From contig NZ_VDDA01000006.1 in the NCBI RefSeq assembly GCF_006151805.1, forward strand, positions 62,001 through 126,000: 64,000 bases of DNA. The letters run 5' to 3'. Under the pieces are notes generated by a model. The model worked only from the letters and a program-made list of their open reading frames with translations. It was not told the origin of the DNA and did no database searches. This document shows, one piece after another, positions 54,634-63,334 of this stretch. Source of the stretch: Methylobacterium terricola. GTDB taxonomy: Bacteria > Pseudomonadota > Alphaproteobacteria > Rhizobiales > Beijerinckiaceae. The position numbers and the translations under genes were made by a program. Position 1 is the stretch's first letter. Each line of letters begins with the position of its first letter.

Positions 54634-55113
54634 TCAGGCGAGGGCCGCGCCCCACTTGGCCGCGTCCGGCGCCTTCTCCTTGTAGATCGTGCCGGCGGCA
54701 TCGACGTGGAGCTCGGTCCACGCCCCGCCGCCCCGGCGCGCCAGCACCTCGACGTGCTTGGGCTTGCGCTGCGGCTCGCCCGTCGGCGTCCAGCCTGCCG
54801 CCGTCACGGCGGCGAGGGCGGCGGCGGGATCGACCGGCGCGTCCGTGCGAGGCTTCTTGCCCGGATGGTTCGGCTTCTTGTGGTGGATCTCGACCGGCTC
54901 GCGTCCCGGGGCGGCGATCCGCGCGACCTTGATCTCCGACGGGCGGCGTTCGCCCTCGAGGGTCACCTGCAGGCCGGCGGCGAGGGGGAAGGCCTCCGCC
55001 CCCTTGGGCCCGAGATCGGCGAGGTGGACCGCGCCGTCCGCCTCCAGGGTGAAGCGATGCGCGAAGACGTGCTGAATCGTGCCCGAAAGGGCGGTCGTGT
55101 CGTGGTGCGGCAT
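54634..55113 (-). CDS. Hypothetical protein
   Basis: Not recognised. The 159-residue protein begins with a beta-rich segment (TIQHVFAHRFTLEADGAVHL, LGPKGAEAFPL). A strongly basic stretch (HHKKPNHPGKKPRTD, about residues 77-91) and a second ordered part (VEVLARRGGGAWTELHVDAA) follow. No signal peptide is present. ATG 55113 is chosen because the ordered sequence begins there. The basic segment could bind nucleic acid, but this is only inference. Confidence 0.6.
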   Translation of the reverse strand: MPHHDTTALSGTIQHVFAHRFTLEADGAVHLADLGPKGAEAFPLAAGLQVTLEGERRPSEIKVARIAAPGREPVEIHHKKPNHPGKKPRTDAPVDPAAALAAVTAAGWTPTGEPQRKPKHVEVLARRGGGAWTELHVDAAGTIYKEKAPDAAKWGAALA

Positions 55114-55409
55114 GATCTTCTCCGAAGAGCGCCCAACCGCAGGCGCGGTCCGGAGATGGCGGGCCTGCACCGGATCTTCAAGGGAATGCCGCAAGGTCGC
55201 TTCGAGGCGGCCGGAATTCTTCGCGGCCGGGCGGACCGGTCGACGCAAGGAGGCCGTCGACGCCCGCCCGCGGAAGGGCCGATCCCGGGCACCGGGAGAC
55301 CGCCGGGCCGGACCTTGCCCCCCGCTCCAGGATCCGCGACACTGTGTCTCCCGGTCGACGACCGCAACCTTAGATGTCATTGAATGCCACCACCCGCTAG
55401 TCAGGTTGC
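55114..55409. other. Intergenic region before luxR
   Basis: I see no gene in these roughly 300 bases. They separate a minus-strand gene from the luxR gene, so divergent promoters are expected. The last 60 bases before luxR are less GC-rich than the rest. Confidence 0.4.
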
Positions 55410-56138
55410 ATGAGCCGCAAGCGCCTCGACCTGACCCTCGCCTTCCTGCGCTCCCTCGACCGGACGGCGAGCCCGCAGGACGTGTCCGAGCTGCTGCTGA
55501 AGCTCCTGGGCCGTTTCGGGATCGAGCATGCGCTGGCCGGAACGCTGCCGGTCCTCGGCGCCAAGCCGCGCCAGCAATACGAGCACGCCCTCCTCGACGC
55601 GATGCCGACGGACTGGAAGACCCGCTACCTGTCCCGCGGCTACCTGTTCCGCGATGCCACGGTGCGCCACCTCCCCGGGACGAGCGCGCCCTTCGCCTGG
55701 TCCGAGGTCGCGGAGCGCTACCGCGAGGATCCGGCGGCCCTGCAGGTGATGAACGAGGCCGGAGAGCACGGCCTGCGCCACGGGGTCACCGTGCCGCTCC
55801 TGACCCTGGACGGGCAGCTCGCCGGGTTCAGCTTCTCGGGCGCGCGGATCGAGGTCTCGCCGGAGGATCTCGGCACGCTGCAGCTCGTGGCGACCTACGC
55901 CTTCGCCCAGCTCGTGCTGCTGCGCTCCGAGGCCGGCGCCGAGATCCGGCTGTCGCCGCGCGAGCGCGAGGTGCTGCAATGGGTGGCCGAGGGCAAGACG
56001 AACTGGGAGGTCGGCGAGATCCTGGCGATCTCCTCCAAGGGCGTCGAGCACCACCTGCGCTCGGCCAGGACCAAGCTCGGCACGCTCAACAGCGCCCAGT
56101 CGGTGGCAGTGGCGCTCCGGCGCGGGCTGATCTCGTAG
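55410..56138 (+). CDS. LuxR-family quorum-sensing regulator
   Basis: A 242-residue regulator with an N-terminal autoinducer-binding domain (residues ~15-165) and a C-terminal LuxR HTH (LSPREREVLQWVAEGKTNWEVGEILAISSKGVEHHLRSARTKLG). Binding-pocket residues typical of the family can be seen in WKTRYLSRGYLFRDATVRH (Trp, Tyr, Asp pattern), FAWSE and GVTVPLLTLDGQLAGFSF. It lies 251 bases upstream of a luxI gene in the same direction, so it is the cognate receptor of that signal (strong inference). Confidence 0.9.
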   Translation: MSRKRLDLTLAFLRSLDRTASPQDVSELLLKLLGRFGIEHALAGTLPVLGAKPRQQYEHALLDAMPTDWKTRYLSRGYLFRDATVRHLPGTSAPFAWSEVAERYREDPAALQVMNEAGEHGLRHGVTVPLLTLDGQLAGFSFSGARIEVSPEDLGTLQLVATYAFAQLVLLRSEAGAEIRLSPREREVLQWVAEGKTNWEVGEILAISSKGVEHHLRSARTKLGTLNSAQSVAVALRRGLIS

Positions 56139-56318
56139 GGTCGCCGGTCGTCGAGACCGACCCCTGGTTCCGCTCCCGAGCCGGCCGCCAGCGCTTGGCC
56201 TGACAATCGCGGATCCGGGACGGGCCCGCGGTCCGCCGGTCTCGGGCCCGCCCGGGATCGGAGCGACGCGTCGGCGTTCCGGACCGTCGGCACAAAGTCT
56301 CACACCGGACGGTCCGGG

Positions 56319-56334
56319 CTAGGGAATTCCCCAG
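56319..56334. promoter_or_regulatory. lux-box-like palindrome
   Basis: CTAGGGAATTCCCCAG is a near-perfect palindrome (14 of 16 positions) located 55 bases before the luxI start, a usual place for a LuxR-binding box next to the -35 element. A longer inverted repeat, GGACCGTC (56281) and GACGGTCC (56308), lies just upstream. Confidence 0.6.
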
Positions 56335-56389
56335 TACGGCGGCGGCGTCAGAGCATGGAGAAAGGGCTTCGACACAGGAGCCTTTTCCC

Positions 56390-57013
56390 ATGATCCACGT
56401 CGTCACCGCCGCCAACCAGGACCGCTACGCCGCCGAGATGGAGGAGGTCTGGCGCCTGCGCCACCGCGTCTTCGTCGAGGAGAAGGGGTGGAACGCCCTG
56501 CGCCGCCCGGACGGGCGCGAGATCGACCAGTTCGACACCGCCCACGCCGCCCATTTCCTGGCGATCGAGGACGGCCAGGTGATCGGCTACAGCCGGCTCC
56601 TGCCGACGACCCGGCCGCACCTGCTCTCCGACGTGCTGCCGGAGCTGTGCGAGGGCGACCGGCCGGCCGGCCCGCAGATCTGGGAATGGACCCGCCAGGC
56701 GGTGGCGCCGAGCCGCCGCACCCGCGGCAAGAGCCACCCGGTCTCCCTCGAGGTGATGACCGGCATCGTCGAGTGGGGCCTGGAGAACGGGGTGACCTGC
56801 TTCCTCGCCCAGATGCCGATCGTCTACCTGCTGCACGTCCTCCAGCTGCATTTCCGGGCGGTGCCGCTCGGCGTGCCGGCGGAGATCGACGGCGAGCGCA
56901 TCATCGCCGTGCAGGCCCGCTTCGATGCCCGCACCCTGCGCAAGCTGCGGGAGATCCGGGGCACCGACGCGACGGTCCTGGCCCCGACCTCGCCGACCTA
57001 CCTGATGGCTTGA
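56390..57013 (+). CDS. Acyl-homoserine-lactone synthase (LuxI family)
   Basis: A 207-residue autoinducer synthase that makes an AHL from S-adenosylmethionine and an acyl donor. The invariant residues are in place: RLRHRVFVEEKGW (Arg, Phe, Trp), EIDQFDT (Asp pair), GYSRLLPTTRPHLL (Arg) and EWTRQAVAP (Glu, Arg). The ATG has AGGAG nine bases upstream. The acyl chain length cannot be read from sequence. With the luxR gene and the palindrome between them it forms a complete positive-feedback circuit. Confidence 0.93.
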   Translation: MIHVVTAANQDRYAAEMEEVWRLRHRVFVEEKGWNALRRPDGREIDQFDTAHAAHFLAIEDGQVIGYSRLLPTTRPHLLSDVLPELCEGDRPAGPQIWEWTRQAVAPSRRTRGKSHPVSLEVMTGIVEWGLENGVTCFLAQMPIVYLLHVLQLHFRAVPLGVPAEIDGERIIAVQARFDARTLRKLREIRGTDATVLAPTSPTYLMA

Positions 57014-57048
57014 GCCGGCCGCCCCCGAAACAGTCCTGCGAGAGAACG

Positions 57049-57372
57049 ATGAGAGAGATCATGAGCCGCCGCCCCCCGCCGACGATCGACGAGATGGCCG
57101 ACATCCTGCCGCCCCTGGTCCGCGCGCTCGGCGAGATCGTCGACATGATGGATGGCCTGGTCGAGGTGGCCTGCCACGCCACCAACGTCCAGGAGAGCAC
57201 CGCCGACACCCTGGCCGATCTCGGCCACACCCTGACCGAGTACGCCCACGCGATGATGCAGGAGGCGACCGCGCGCCGCCGCACCGGCTGCGGCAGCGTG
57301 CCCCTGCCGTCCCCCGGGCAGGAGGACGGGCTAGCGGAGGGCGTCGCGGGCGAGGCCCTGCCGGCGGCCTGA
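57049..57372 (+). CDS. Small protein downstream of luxI
   Basis: Not recognised. The product has up to 107 residues, or 103 from the ATG at 57061, which has GAGAGA upstream. The central part is a helical, acidic segment (MADILPPLVRALGEIVDMMD, VACHATNVQESTADTLADLG), and the tail is Pro/Gly-rich with a Cys. It starts 35 bases after luxI and is probably co-transcribed with it, which suggests a link with quorum sensing such as signal modulation. Confidence 0.65.
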   Translation: MREIMSRRPPPTIDEMADILPPLVRALGEIVDMMDGLVEVACHATNVQESTADTLADLGHTLTEYAHAMMQEATARRRTGCGSVPLPSPGQEDGLAEGVAGEALPAA

Positions 57373-57375
57373 GGG

Positions 57376-58101
57376 TCAGGCGTCCCCGCAGGGGCCGCCG
57401 AGCCCGTCGCCGAAGGCCCGGACGAGGGCGAGGCGACCGCCGGGCGTCACCGCCACCGCCCGGCTGCCCTCGATCCGGCGCAGCCAGCCGTGGTCGAGGC
57501 AGGTCGCCAGCAGGGCCGCCCCGAGGGTGCCGGCGATGTGGGGCCGGCGCTCGCTCCAGTCGAGGCAGGGGCGGCAGAACACCCGCCGGCGGGCCGGGCC
57601 GGTCCGTGCGGCCGCCGCGAGATCGACCCCGAGCCCGCGCAGGAAATCCTCGCCGGCCGGGGTCACGGCGCCGCCATCGGCCTCGAGCTCGACCGCGCCC
57701 CGCGCGACGAGCGCGTCCGCCATCGCGACGGCGAGGCGGCCGGCGAGGTGGTCGTAGCAGGTGCGGGCCTCGCGCAGGGCGGCATCGCGGGGGCCGCGGC
57801 GCGGTGCGGCCGGGACGGGCCCTGGGCCGGCCGCCACCGCCATCACGCCCTCCAGCATCCGCGCCACCGCCGGGGAGGCCAGGCGGTGGTAGCGGTGGCG
57901 CCCCTGCCGCGCCACCGCCAGGAGGCCGGCCTCCGTCAGCTGCGCGAGGTGGCCGCTCGCGGTCTGCGGCGTCACCCCGGCGGCGCGGGCGAGTTCCGAC
58001 GCGGTCAAGGCGCGACCGTCCATCAGCACGGCCAGCATGCCGGCGCGGGCCGGATCGCCCACCAGGGCGGCGGTGCGGGCGAGCGCGGTGACGGTCACCA
58101 T
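57376..58101 (-). CDS. ArsR-family winged-helix regulator
   Basis: A 241-residue regulator. The HTH is LGDPARAGMLAVLMDGRALTASELARAAGVTPQTASGHLAQLTEAGLL near the N-terminus, and a larger C-terminal domain contains a CRPC motif (RRVFCRPCLDWSERRPHIAG) that may bind a metal or thiol ligand. Longer ArsR proteins of this kind are known in Proteobacteria. ATG 58101 opens the HTH region. The target is not evident; the gene stands alone and ends three bases from the small post-luxI gene in convergent orientation. Confidence 0.85.
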   Translation of the reverse strand: MVTVTALARTAALVGDPARAGMLAVLMDGRALTASELARAAGVTPQTASGHLAQLTEAGLLAVARQGRHRYHRLASPAVARMLEGVMAVAAGPGPVPAAPRRGPRDAALREARTCYDHLAGRLAVAMADALVARGAVELEADGGAVTPAGEDFLRGLGVDLAAAARTGPARRRVFCRPCLDWSERRPHIAGTLGAALLATCLDHGWLRRIEGSRAVAVTPGGRLALVRAFGDGLGGPCGDA

Positions 58102-58270
58102 GGCGGTCTCCTCTCGGGCGAGTCTCCCCCCGGCCGCGCAGCATAGGCCGGGATGCCGTTCGACGCTTCGGCCTGCGCCGAAGCGTGCGGCGCGCCGCTT
58201 CGGCCGGGTCCGAAGCACGAGGTCCGGAGCCCGGGCGAGGGTCGTCCCCACCGCAACCGGACGACCTGCC

Positions 58271-58567
58271 ATGCCGTCGCTGATTCGCCTCCTCCGCGCG
58301 CTCTGCCGCCCGCCCGCGCCCCGGGGAGGCCCGCCCGGGGAGGGCGCGTGGGCGCGACAGCTGCGGCAGGCCCGCGACCGCACCAGGTTGGCCGGCCTGG
58401 ACGACAGGTTGTTGCGGGACATCGGCTTGCGGCGCGAGGTCTCCGCGGCCGGCTTCGACTTCGTGCCCCTGTCCTCGGCCGATCCGGCCGCCACGGCAAA
58501 GTTCGCGCCGTCATCCGACGACTGCCGGAGCCGTCCCGAAGCCGGATCCGCCGCGGCCTCGTCATGA
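58271..58567 (+). CDS. DUF1127 small protein
   Basis: A 98-residue protein with the DUF1127 core ARDRTRLAGLDDRLLRDIGL preceded by an Arg-rich helix and followed by a Ser/Ala/Pro-rich tail. DUF1127 proteins are small basic proteins involved in RNA turnover or stress adaptation in relatives. The 98 residues exceed the 45-60 typical of the smallest members. ATG 58271 starts MPSLIRLLRALC. Confidence 0.8.
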   Translation: MPSLIRLLRALCRPPAPRGGPPGEGAWARQLRQARDRTRLAGLDDRLLRDIGLRREVSAAGFDFVPLSSADPAATAKFAPSSDDCRSRPEAGSAAASS

Positions 58568-58818
58568 GGCCACGGTGCCGTCGACCGGCCATGATCGGGC
58601 CGTCATCGTGCCGCCGTCTCCGCCCAGGTGGCGCGAGATCGCGGCCGTGAGCCGGCGGTGTTTCCCGTTTGCACCAGGCCTGTCCTATCTTACTGCCACG
58701 CTCACGGTTTGGTTTACGAACCGTATCCGTGCCCCGTCTTCGCCACATTCCGCCCCAAGCTGGGCCACGAGCGCGGCCGTTCCGGCCGGGCCCGGCCAAT
58801 GCAACGAGAGGGGCCTGC

Positions 58819-59535
58819 ATGACGCGGAACCGGACTTTCCCCATCACAGCCGCCCTCGCGGTTCTTGCCACGGCGCCCCAGCTCGGCGCCTGCGGAATGA
58901 TGCCGGGCGCGGTCGAGACGACGGGAAGCCTTCCGGACCGCAAGCAGCTCGCCGCCGTCACCAGCGCCGACCGGGACTGCCTCGCCCGCGCGATGTACTT
59001 CGAGTCCAACCGCTCGAGCGAGGAGGGCCTGCTCGCGGTCGGCACCGTGGTCATGAACCGGCTCGAGGCGCCCGCCTACCCGAACTCGATCTGCGGCGTG
59101 GTCGGCCAGAAGCGCCAGTTCGCCGCCGGCGTGCTGCACAAGCCGATGCGCGATCGTGAGCGCGAGAAGGCCCAGCAGGTCGCCGACGCGATCCTGGCCG
59201 GCGAGCGCCACGAGAAGGTCGGCGGCGCGATGTTCTTCCACACCGCCGGCTACACCTTCTCCTACCGCAATATGCACTACGTCGCGCTCGCCGGCGGCAA
59301 CGCCTTCTACGAGAAGCGCCCGTGGTACGACCGCGAGGGCACGACCGCCCGCCGGGCGCCGACCGCCGCGATCCAGCTCGCTCAGGCCCCGTCCGGCTCG
59401 GCCGGCGCCGCCCGGTGGACCGCGCACCCGGTCCGTGTCGCGCGCAATACCCAGCAGACCCCGCTCGCCGAGCTCGGCCCCGCCCGCAACATCTGCCGCG
59501 TCGCCGCCGTCGAGACCGGCCGCAGCCCGGGCTGA
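58819..59535 (+). CDS. Cell-wall hydrolase of the SleB family, lipoprotein
   Basis: A 238-residue protein with a signal peptide and lipobox (LGAC, Cys near residue 25), so it is probably anchored to a membrane. The hydrolase domain has CLARAMYFESNRSSEEGLLAVGTVVMNR (with the catalytic Glu region), ICGVVGQKRQFAAGV and GAMFFHTAGYTF. It cleaves peptidoglycan. ATG 58819 has GAGAGGGG nearby and begins the signal peptide. It is single-gene. Confidence 0.87.
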   Translation: MTRNRTFPITAALAVLATAPQLGACGMMPGAVETTGSLPDRKQLAAVTSADRDCLARAMYFESNRSSEEGLLAVGTVVMNRLEAPAYPNSICGVVGQKRQFAAGVLHKPMRDREREKAQQVADAILAGERHEKVGGAMFFHTAGYTFSYRNMHYVALAGGNAFYEKRPWYDREGTTARRAPTAAIQLAQAPSGSAGAARWTAHPVRVARNTQQTPLAELGPARNICRVAAVETGRSPG

Positions 59536-59553
59536 GCCGCCGGAGGCCTGCCG

Positions 59554-60333
59554 TCACGCCAGCCGGTCGAGCCGCAGGCGGTGCCGGGCATCGGTGAGCC
59601 GGCGCGACGCGGCGAGGACCGCCCCGGTCACCCCGAGGCCGCTCGCCCCCGCCAGCAGGAACAGGATCAGGATCTGCGATGAGGCCGCCCCTTCAGGGTC
59701 CTGCCCGGCGAGGATCTGGCCGGTCATCATCCCCGGCAGGGTGATCAGCCCCGCCGCCGCCATCTGGTTGAGCACCGGGATCAGCCCGGCCCGGATCGCG
59801 CTGCGGACGAGCGGCGCCAGGGCCTCGTCCCGGGTGGCGCCGAGCGCCAGCCGCGCCTCGATCCCCGCCCGCTCACCCCGCACCGCCGCGGTGAAGCCGT
59901 TGAGCCCGATCGCGATCCCGCTCATCACCGAGCCGAGCACGATGCCGGAGAGCGGGATCAGCGCGTGCGGGTTCCACCACGGCTGCGGGCGCAAGGCCGC
60001 GAGGCCGACCGCGACGGCGATGACGGTCGCCCCCGCGGTGACGACCCCGCCGAGGGCGTAGCGCCACGGACCCCGCAGGGGGCGCTCCTGCCGGGCGCCG
60101 ATCTCGTAGGCGGCGGCGAGGGCCATCACGGCCACCACCCCGACCACCGGCCCCGGCGCCCCGAGGCCGAAGACGGTGCGGAGCACCAGCCCGACCAGGG
60201 TGAGCTGCGCCACCAGCCGGCAGGCCGCCACCAGGATCGTGCGGGCGAGGCCCAAGCCCAGCAGCGCCGACAGGCCGGCATTGAGGAGCACGAAGCCTGC
60301 CCCGAGGGCGAGGTCGAGCGGGCCGGGGGTCAT
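59554..60333 (-). CDS. fetB: FetB-like ABC transporter permease
   Basis: A 259-residue UPF0014/FetB membrane protein with about six to seven helices. Family blocks include VAACRLVAQLTLVGLVLR, IPLSGIVLGSVMSGIAIGLN and LIPVLNQMAAAGLITLPGMMTGQILAGQDP. In E. coli FetAB exports iron and helps under oxidative stress. Its ATG overlaps the fetA stop by four bases. Confidence 0.88.
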   Translation of the reverse strand: MTPGPLDLALGAGFVLLNAGLSALLGLGLARTILVAACRLVAQLTLVGLVLRTVFGLGAPGPVVGVVAVMALAAAYEIGARQERPLRGPWRYALGGVVTAGATVIAVAVGLAALRPQPWWNPHALIPLSGIVLGSVMSGIAIGLNGFTAAVRGERAGIEARLALGATRDEALAPLVRSAIRAGLIPVLNQMAAAGLITLPGMMTGQILAGQDPEGAASSQILILFLLAGASGLGVTGAVLAASRRLTDARHRLRLDRLA

Positions 60334-60920
60334 GCGGGACGCCCATCCGCCACCGCGAGCCGGCGCGCGGCGAGGCGGGCCACCTGGGCGGGATCGTGCG
60401 AGACGAGGAGCACGATCAGCCCGGCGGCGCGGCGGCGCGCGATCACCGCCTCGGCGCCCCGCACGGAATCGGGGTCGAGGGAGGCGGTCGGCTCGTCGAG
60501 GAGCAGCACCCGCGGCCCGCCGGCCAGCGCCCGCAGGAGCGCCAGGCGCTGGCGCTCGCCGGTGGAGAGCCGCGCCACCGGCCAGCCGAACACCTCCGGC
60601 GGCAGCCTCAGGGCCTCCCGCTCGGGCGCGAGCCGGGACGGCGCGTCGGCGGGGAAGTGCTCGGCCACGGTCTCGGCCCACCAGCCGGGCTCGGCGGCGA
60701 GATAGGTCACCTGCCGGCGCCAGAGGGGGGCGGGCATCGCCTCCCGGTCGGTCCCGTCGAGGCTGACCCGGCCCTCGGACGGGTCGAGATCGGCGACCAT
60801 GCGCAGGAGCACGCTCTTGCCGGCCCCCGACGGCCCGGTGACCGCGCAGGCCTCGCCCGGCGCCAGCGCGAGGTCGAAGGGGCCGAAGCGGCCGCGGCGG
60901 AGGGAGTCGATGCGGAGCAT
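60330..60920 (-). CDS. fetA: FetA-like ABC transporter ATP-binding protein
   Basis: A 196-residue ATPase with Walker A GPSGAGKSV, signature LSTGERQRLALLRAL, Walker B LLLDEPTASLD and H-loop VSHDPAQ. It is shorter than usual ABC ATPases, as in the FetA group. ATG 60920 begins MLRIDSLRRGRFG. It pairs with fetB in a two-gene operon. Confidence 0.88.
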   Translation of the reverse strand: MLRIDSLRRGRFGPFDLALAPGEACAVTGPSGAGKSVLLRMVADLDPSEGRVSLDGTDREAMPAPLWRRQVTYLAAEPGWWAETVAEHFPADAPSRLAPEREALRLPPEVFGWPVARLSTGERQRLALLRALAGGPRVLLLDEPTASLDPDSVRGAEAVIARRRAAGLIVLLVSHDPAQVARLAARRLAVADGRPA

Positions 60921-61012
60921 GGGAGGCCCCGGAGCGTGCGGGAGGGGAGCGCGGAACGCAACCGCTCCGCTGCGGTTTCGCGTCTGGCACGGATGAAACG
61001 GGAGGATGCGAC

Positions 61013-62485
61013 GTGGCATCAGCAGACTCGGCAGCAGCGGGAGCGACGCGGAGCGCCGGGACGGGGGTGGTCCGCACCGACGTGCCGGCCCGGATGGACC
61101 GGCTGCCGTGGAGCCGCTTCCACCTGCTGCTGGTGATCGCGCTCGGCATCACCTGGGTCCTCGACGGGCTCGAGGTCACCATCGTCGGGGCGATCGGCCC
61201 GGTGCTGCAGGACAAGCGGGCGCTCGGCCTGACCCTCCAGCAGATCGGCGCCTCGGCCTCGTTCTACGTCGTCGGCGCGGTGATCGGCGCCCTGGTCTTC
61301 GGCTGGCTCACCGACCGGTTCGGCCGCCGCCTGGTCTTCTACGCCACGCTGATGATCTATGTCGGCGGCGTCATCGCCAGCGCGCTCGCCTGGGATTTCT
61401 GGAGCTTCGCGCTGTTCCGCCTCGTCACCGGGCTCGGCATCGGCGGCGAGTACGCGGCGATCAACTCGGCGATCGACGAGCTGATCCCGGCCAAGTATCG
61501 CGGCCGGGTCGACCTCATCGTCAACGGCAGCTTCTGGCTCGGCGCCGCGGCCGGCGCCGGGGCCTCGCTGCTGCTCCTCGACCCGAACCTCCTCGACCCG
61601 GATTTCGGCTGGCGCCTCGGCTTCGGCATCGGCGGCGTGCTCGGCCTCGGCATCCTGGTCTTGCGCCGCTACGTGCCCGAGAGCCCGCGCTGGCTCGTCA
61701 CCCACGGCCGCGAGGACGAAGCCGAGCGCACGGTGGCGCAGATCGAGCGCACGGTCGAGGCCGAGACGGGCAAGGCCCTGCCGAGGGCCGAGGGCATCCT
61801 CGAGGTGCATCCGAAGAAGAGCTTCGGCTTCGGCGAGATCTTCGCCTCGATGGTGCACAAGCACCGCGGCCGCAGCATCCTCGCCTTGGTGCTGATGATC
61901 GCCCAGGCCTTCCTGTTCAACGCGGTGTTCTTCACCTACGGGCTGGTGCTGGCGAAGTTCTACGGCGTGCCGGAGAACAAGGCCGGGGTGTTCCTGGTGC
62001 CGCTCGCCATCGGCAACTTCTTGGGGCCGCTGCTGCTCGGCCACTTCTTCGACACGATCGGCCGGCGCCGGATGATCGCCGGCACCTTCGCGGTGAGCGG
62101 CCTGCTGCTGCTGGCGACCGCGATCGTGTTCGGCCTCGACCTGTTCACCGCCTGGACCCAGACCGTCGCCTGGATCGCGATCTTCTTCGTCGCCTCCGCG
62201 GCGGCGTCGTCCGCCTATCTCACGGCGAGCGAGATCTTCCCGCTGGAGACACGGGCGCTCGCCATCGCGGTGTTTTACGCGCTCGGCACCGGCGCCGGCG
62301 GCGTGATGGCGCCGTGGTTGTTCACCCACCTGATCGAATCCGGCCGGCACTGGGCTTTGGCCGGGGGCTATGCGGGGGCGGCGGTGCTGCTGGTGATCGC
62401 CGCGGTGACCGAGTGGCGGCTCGGCGTCGATGCGGAGGGCAAGTCGCTGGAGAGCATCGCCGATCCGCTGTCGAAGGCGGGGTGA
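61013..62485 (+). CDS. MFS transporter, sugar/aromatic-acid porter-like
   Basis: A 490-residue transporter. Helix 1 is LLLVIALGITWVLDGLEVTIVGAIGPVL, loop 2-3 holds GWLTDRFGRRL, GLGIGGEYAAINSAIDELIPAKYRG is the helix-4 signature, VPESPRWL follows helix 6, and the later loop has GHFFDTIGRRRM. The start GTG 61013 has GGGAGG nearby. It is divergent from fetAB by 92 bases. The substrate is unknown. Confidence 0.85.
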   Translation: MASADSAAAGATRSAGTGVVRTDVPARMDRLPWSRFHLLLVIALGITWVLDGLEVTIVGAIGPVLQDKRALGLTLQQIGASASFYVVGAVIGALVFGWLTDRFGRRLVFYATLMIYVGGVIASALAWDFWSFALFRLVTGLGIGGEYAAINSAIDELIPAKYRGRVDLIVNGSFWLGAAAGAGASLLLLDPNLLDPDFGWRLGFGIGGVLGLGILVLRRYVPESPRWLVTHGREDEAERTVAQIERTVEAETGKALPRAEGILEVHPKKSFGFGEIFASMVHKHRGRSILALVLMIAQAFLFNAVFFTYGLVLAKFYGVPENKAGVFLVPLAIGNFLGPLLLGHFFDTIGRRRMIAGTFAVSGLLLLATAIVFGLDLFTAWTQTVAWIAIFFVASAAASSAYLTASEIFPLETRALAIAVFYALGTGAGGVMAPWLFTHLIESGRHWALAGGYAGAAVLLVIAAVTEWRLGVDAEGKSLESIADPLSKAG

Positions 62486-62510
62486 GGCGCGCAGGGCGTC
62501 CGTACCGGGA

Positions 62511-63059
62511 TCAGTGCAGCGCCGTCGGCCGCTCCGCCTCGGCCGTCACGGCCGCCTCGTCGAGGAGCGCCGCGCGGATGCGCACCAGGCGGAGTTCCGC
62601 CGCCTCGCGGCCGGCCTGCGCCGCGGCGGCGGCCTCGCGGGCGGCGGCGGTGTCGGCCAACACCTCGGCCAGGCGCTCCTCCAGCCGGCGCACCCGGGCC
62701 CGCTCGGCGGAGAGCCGGGCCTCGGCCGCCCCGGCCTGGGCCTGGGCCTCGGCGGTGGCCTGATTGGCCTCGGCGGCGGCGTTGCCGGCCGCGGCGGCGG
62801 CCCTGTCTGCCTCGGCGGCGGCGCTGTCTGCCTCGGCGGCGGCCTTGCGCGCCTCGGCGGCGGCCTGGCGCGCCTCGGCCGCTTCGGCGGCGGCGGCCCG
62901 CAACGCTTCCTCGACCCGGCCGAGCAGGGCGCCGACCTCGCGGCCGAGCCGGTCGGCCCGGGCCTCGGCCGCCACGGCGCGGGCGGTGGAGGCGCGCACC
63001 TTCTCGGTCGCGCGCCGCAGAAGGGTCAGGATGGTGCCGGTGTCGATCGCGGTGGGCAT
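62511..63059 (-). CDS. Alanine-rich coiled-coil protein
   Basis: A 182-residue protein, mostly a single long coiled coil with heptad-like AAEA repeats (AEARKAAAEADSAAAEADRA) from about residue 50 to 160. The ends are less repetitive (TGTILTLLRRATEKVRASTA at the start). No domain is recognised; related long helices act as scaffolds or in cell-envelope structures. ATG 63059 is the start that includes the whole helix. Confidence 0.7.
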   Translation of the reverse strand: MPTAIDTGTILTLLRRATEKVRASTARAVAAEARADRLGREVGALLGRVEEALRAAAAEAAEARQAAAEARKAAAEADSAAAEADRAAAAAGNAAAEANQATAEAQAQAGAAEARLSAERARVRRLEERLAEVLADTAAAREAAAAAQAGREAAELRLVRIRAALLDEAAVTAEAERPTALH

Positions 63060-63334
63060 GGGGTCCGGGGTCTGGGATCCGGGGTCTCGGATCCGTGAGG
63101 CGGGCGGCGATCCCCTAGGGGTGCCCGCCGGCAGGCCGCGGTCAAGCGCCATCGCGCGGCTTCCCACACTCGCCGGGCCGCTGCGGCCTGGACGCCCCAC
63201 CCCGCGGTTGCCGCCCTGCGACCGATGCGCGCGAAAAGCCCCCGGGCCGGGAACCTAACATGGAGCAAATCGATGCTCCCCGGGACTATCCCGATAGGTT
63301 CGGGGAGTATCCCTGACGGAAAGGTGCCGCGCCC

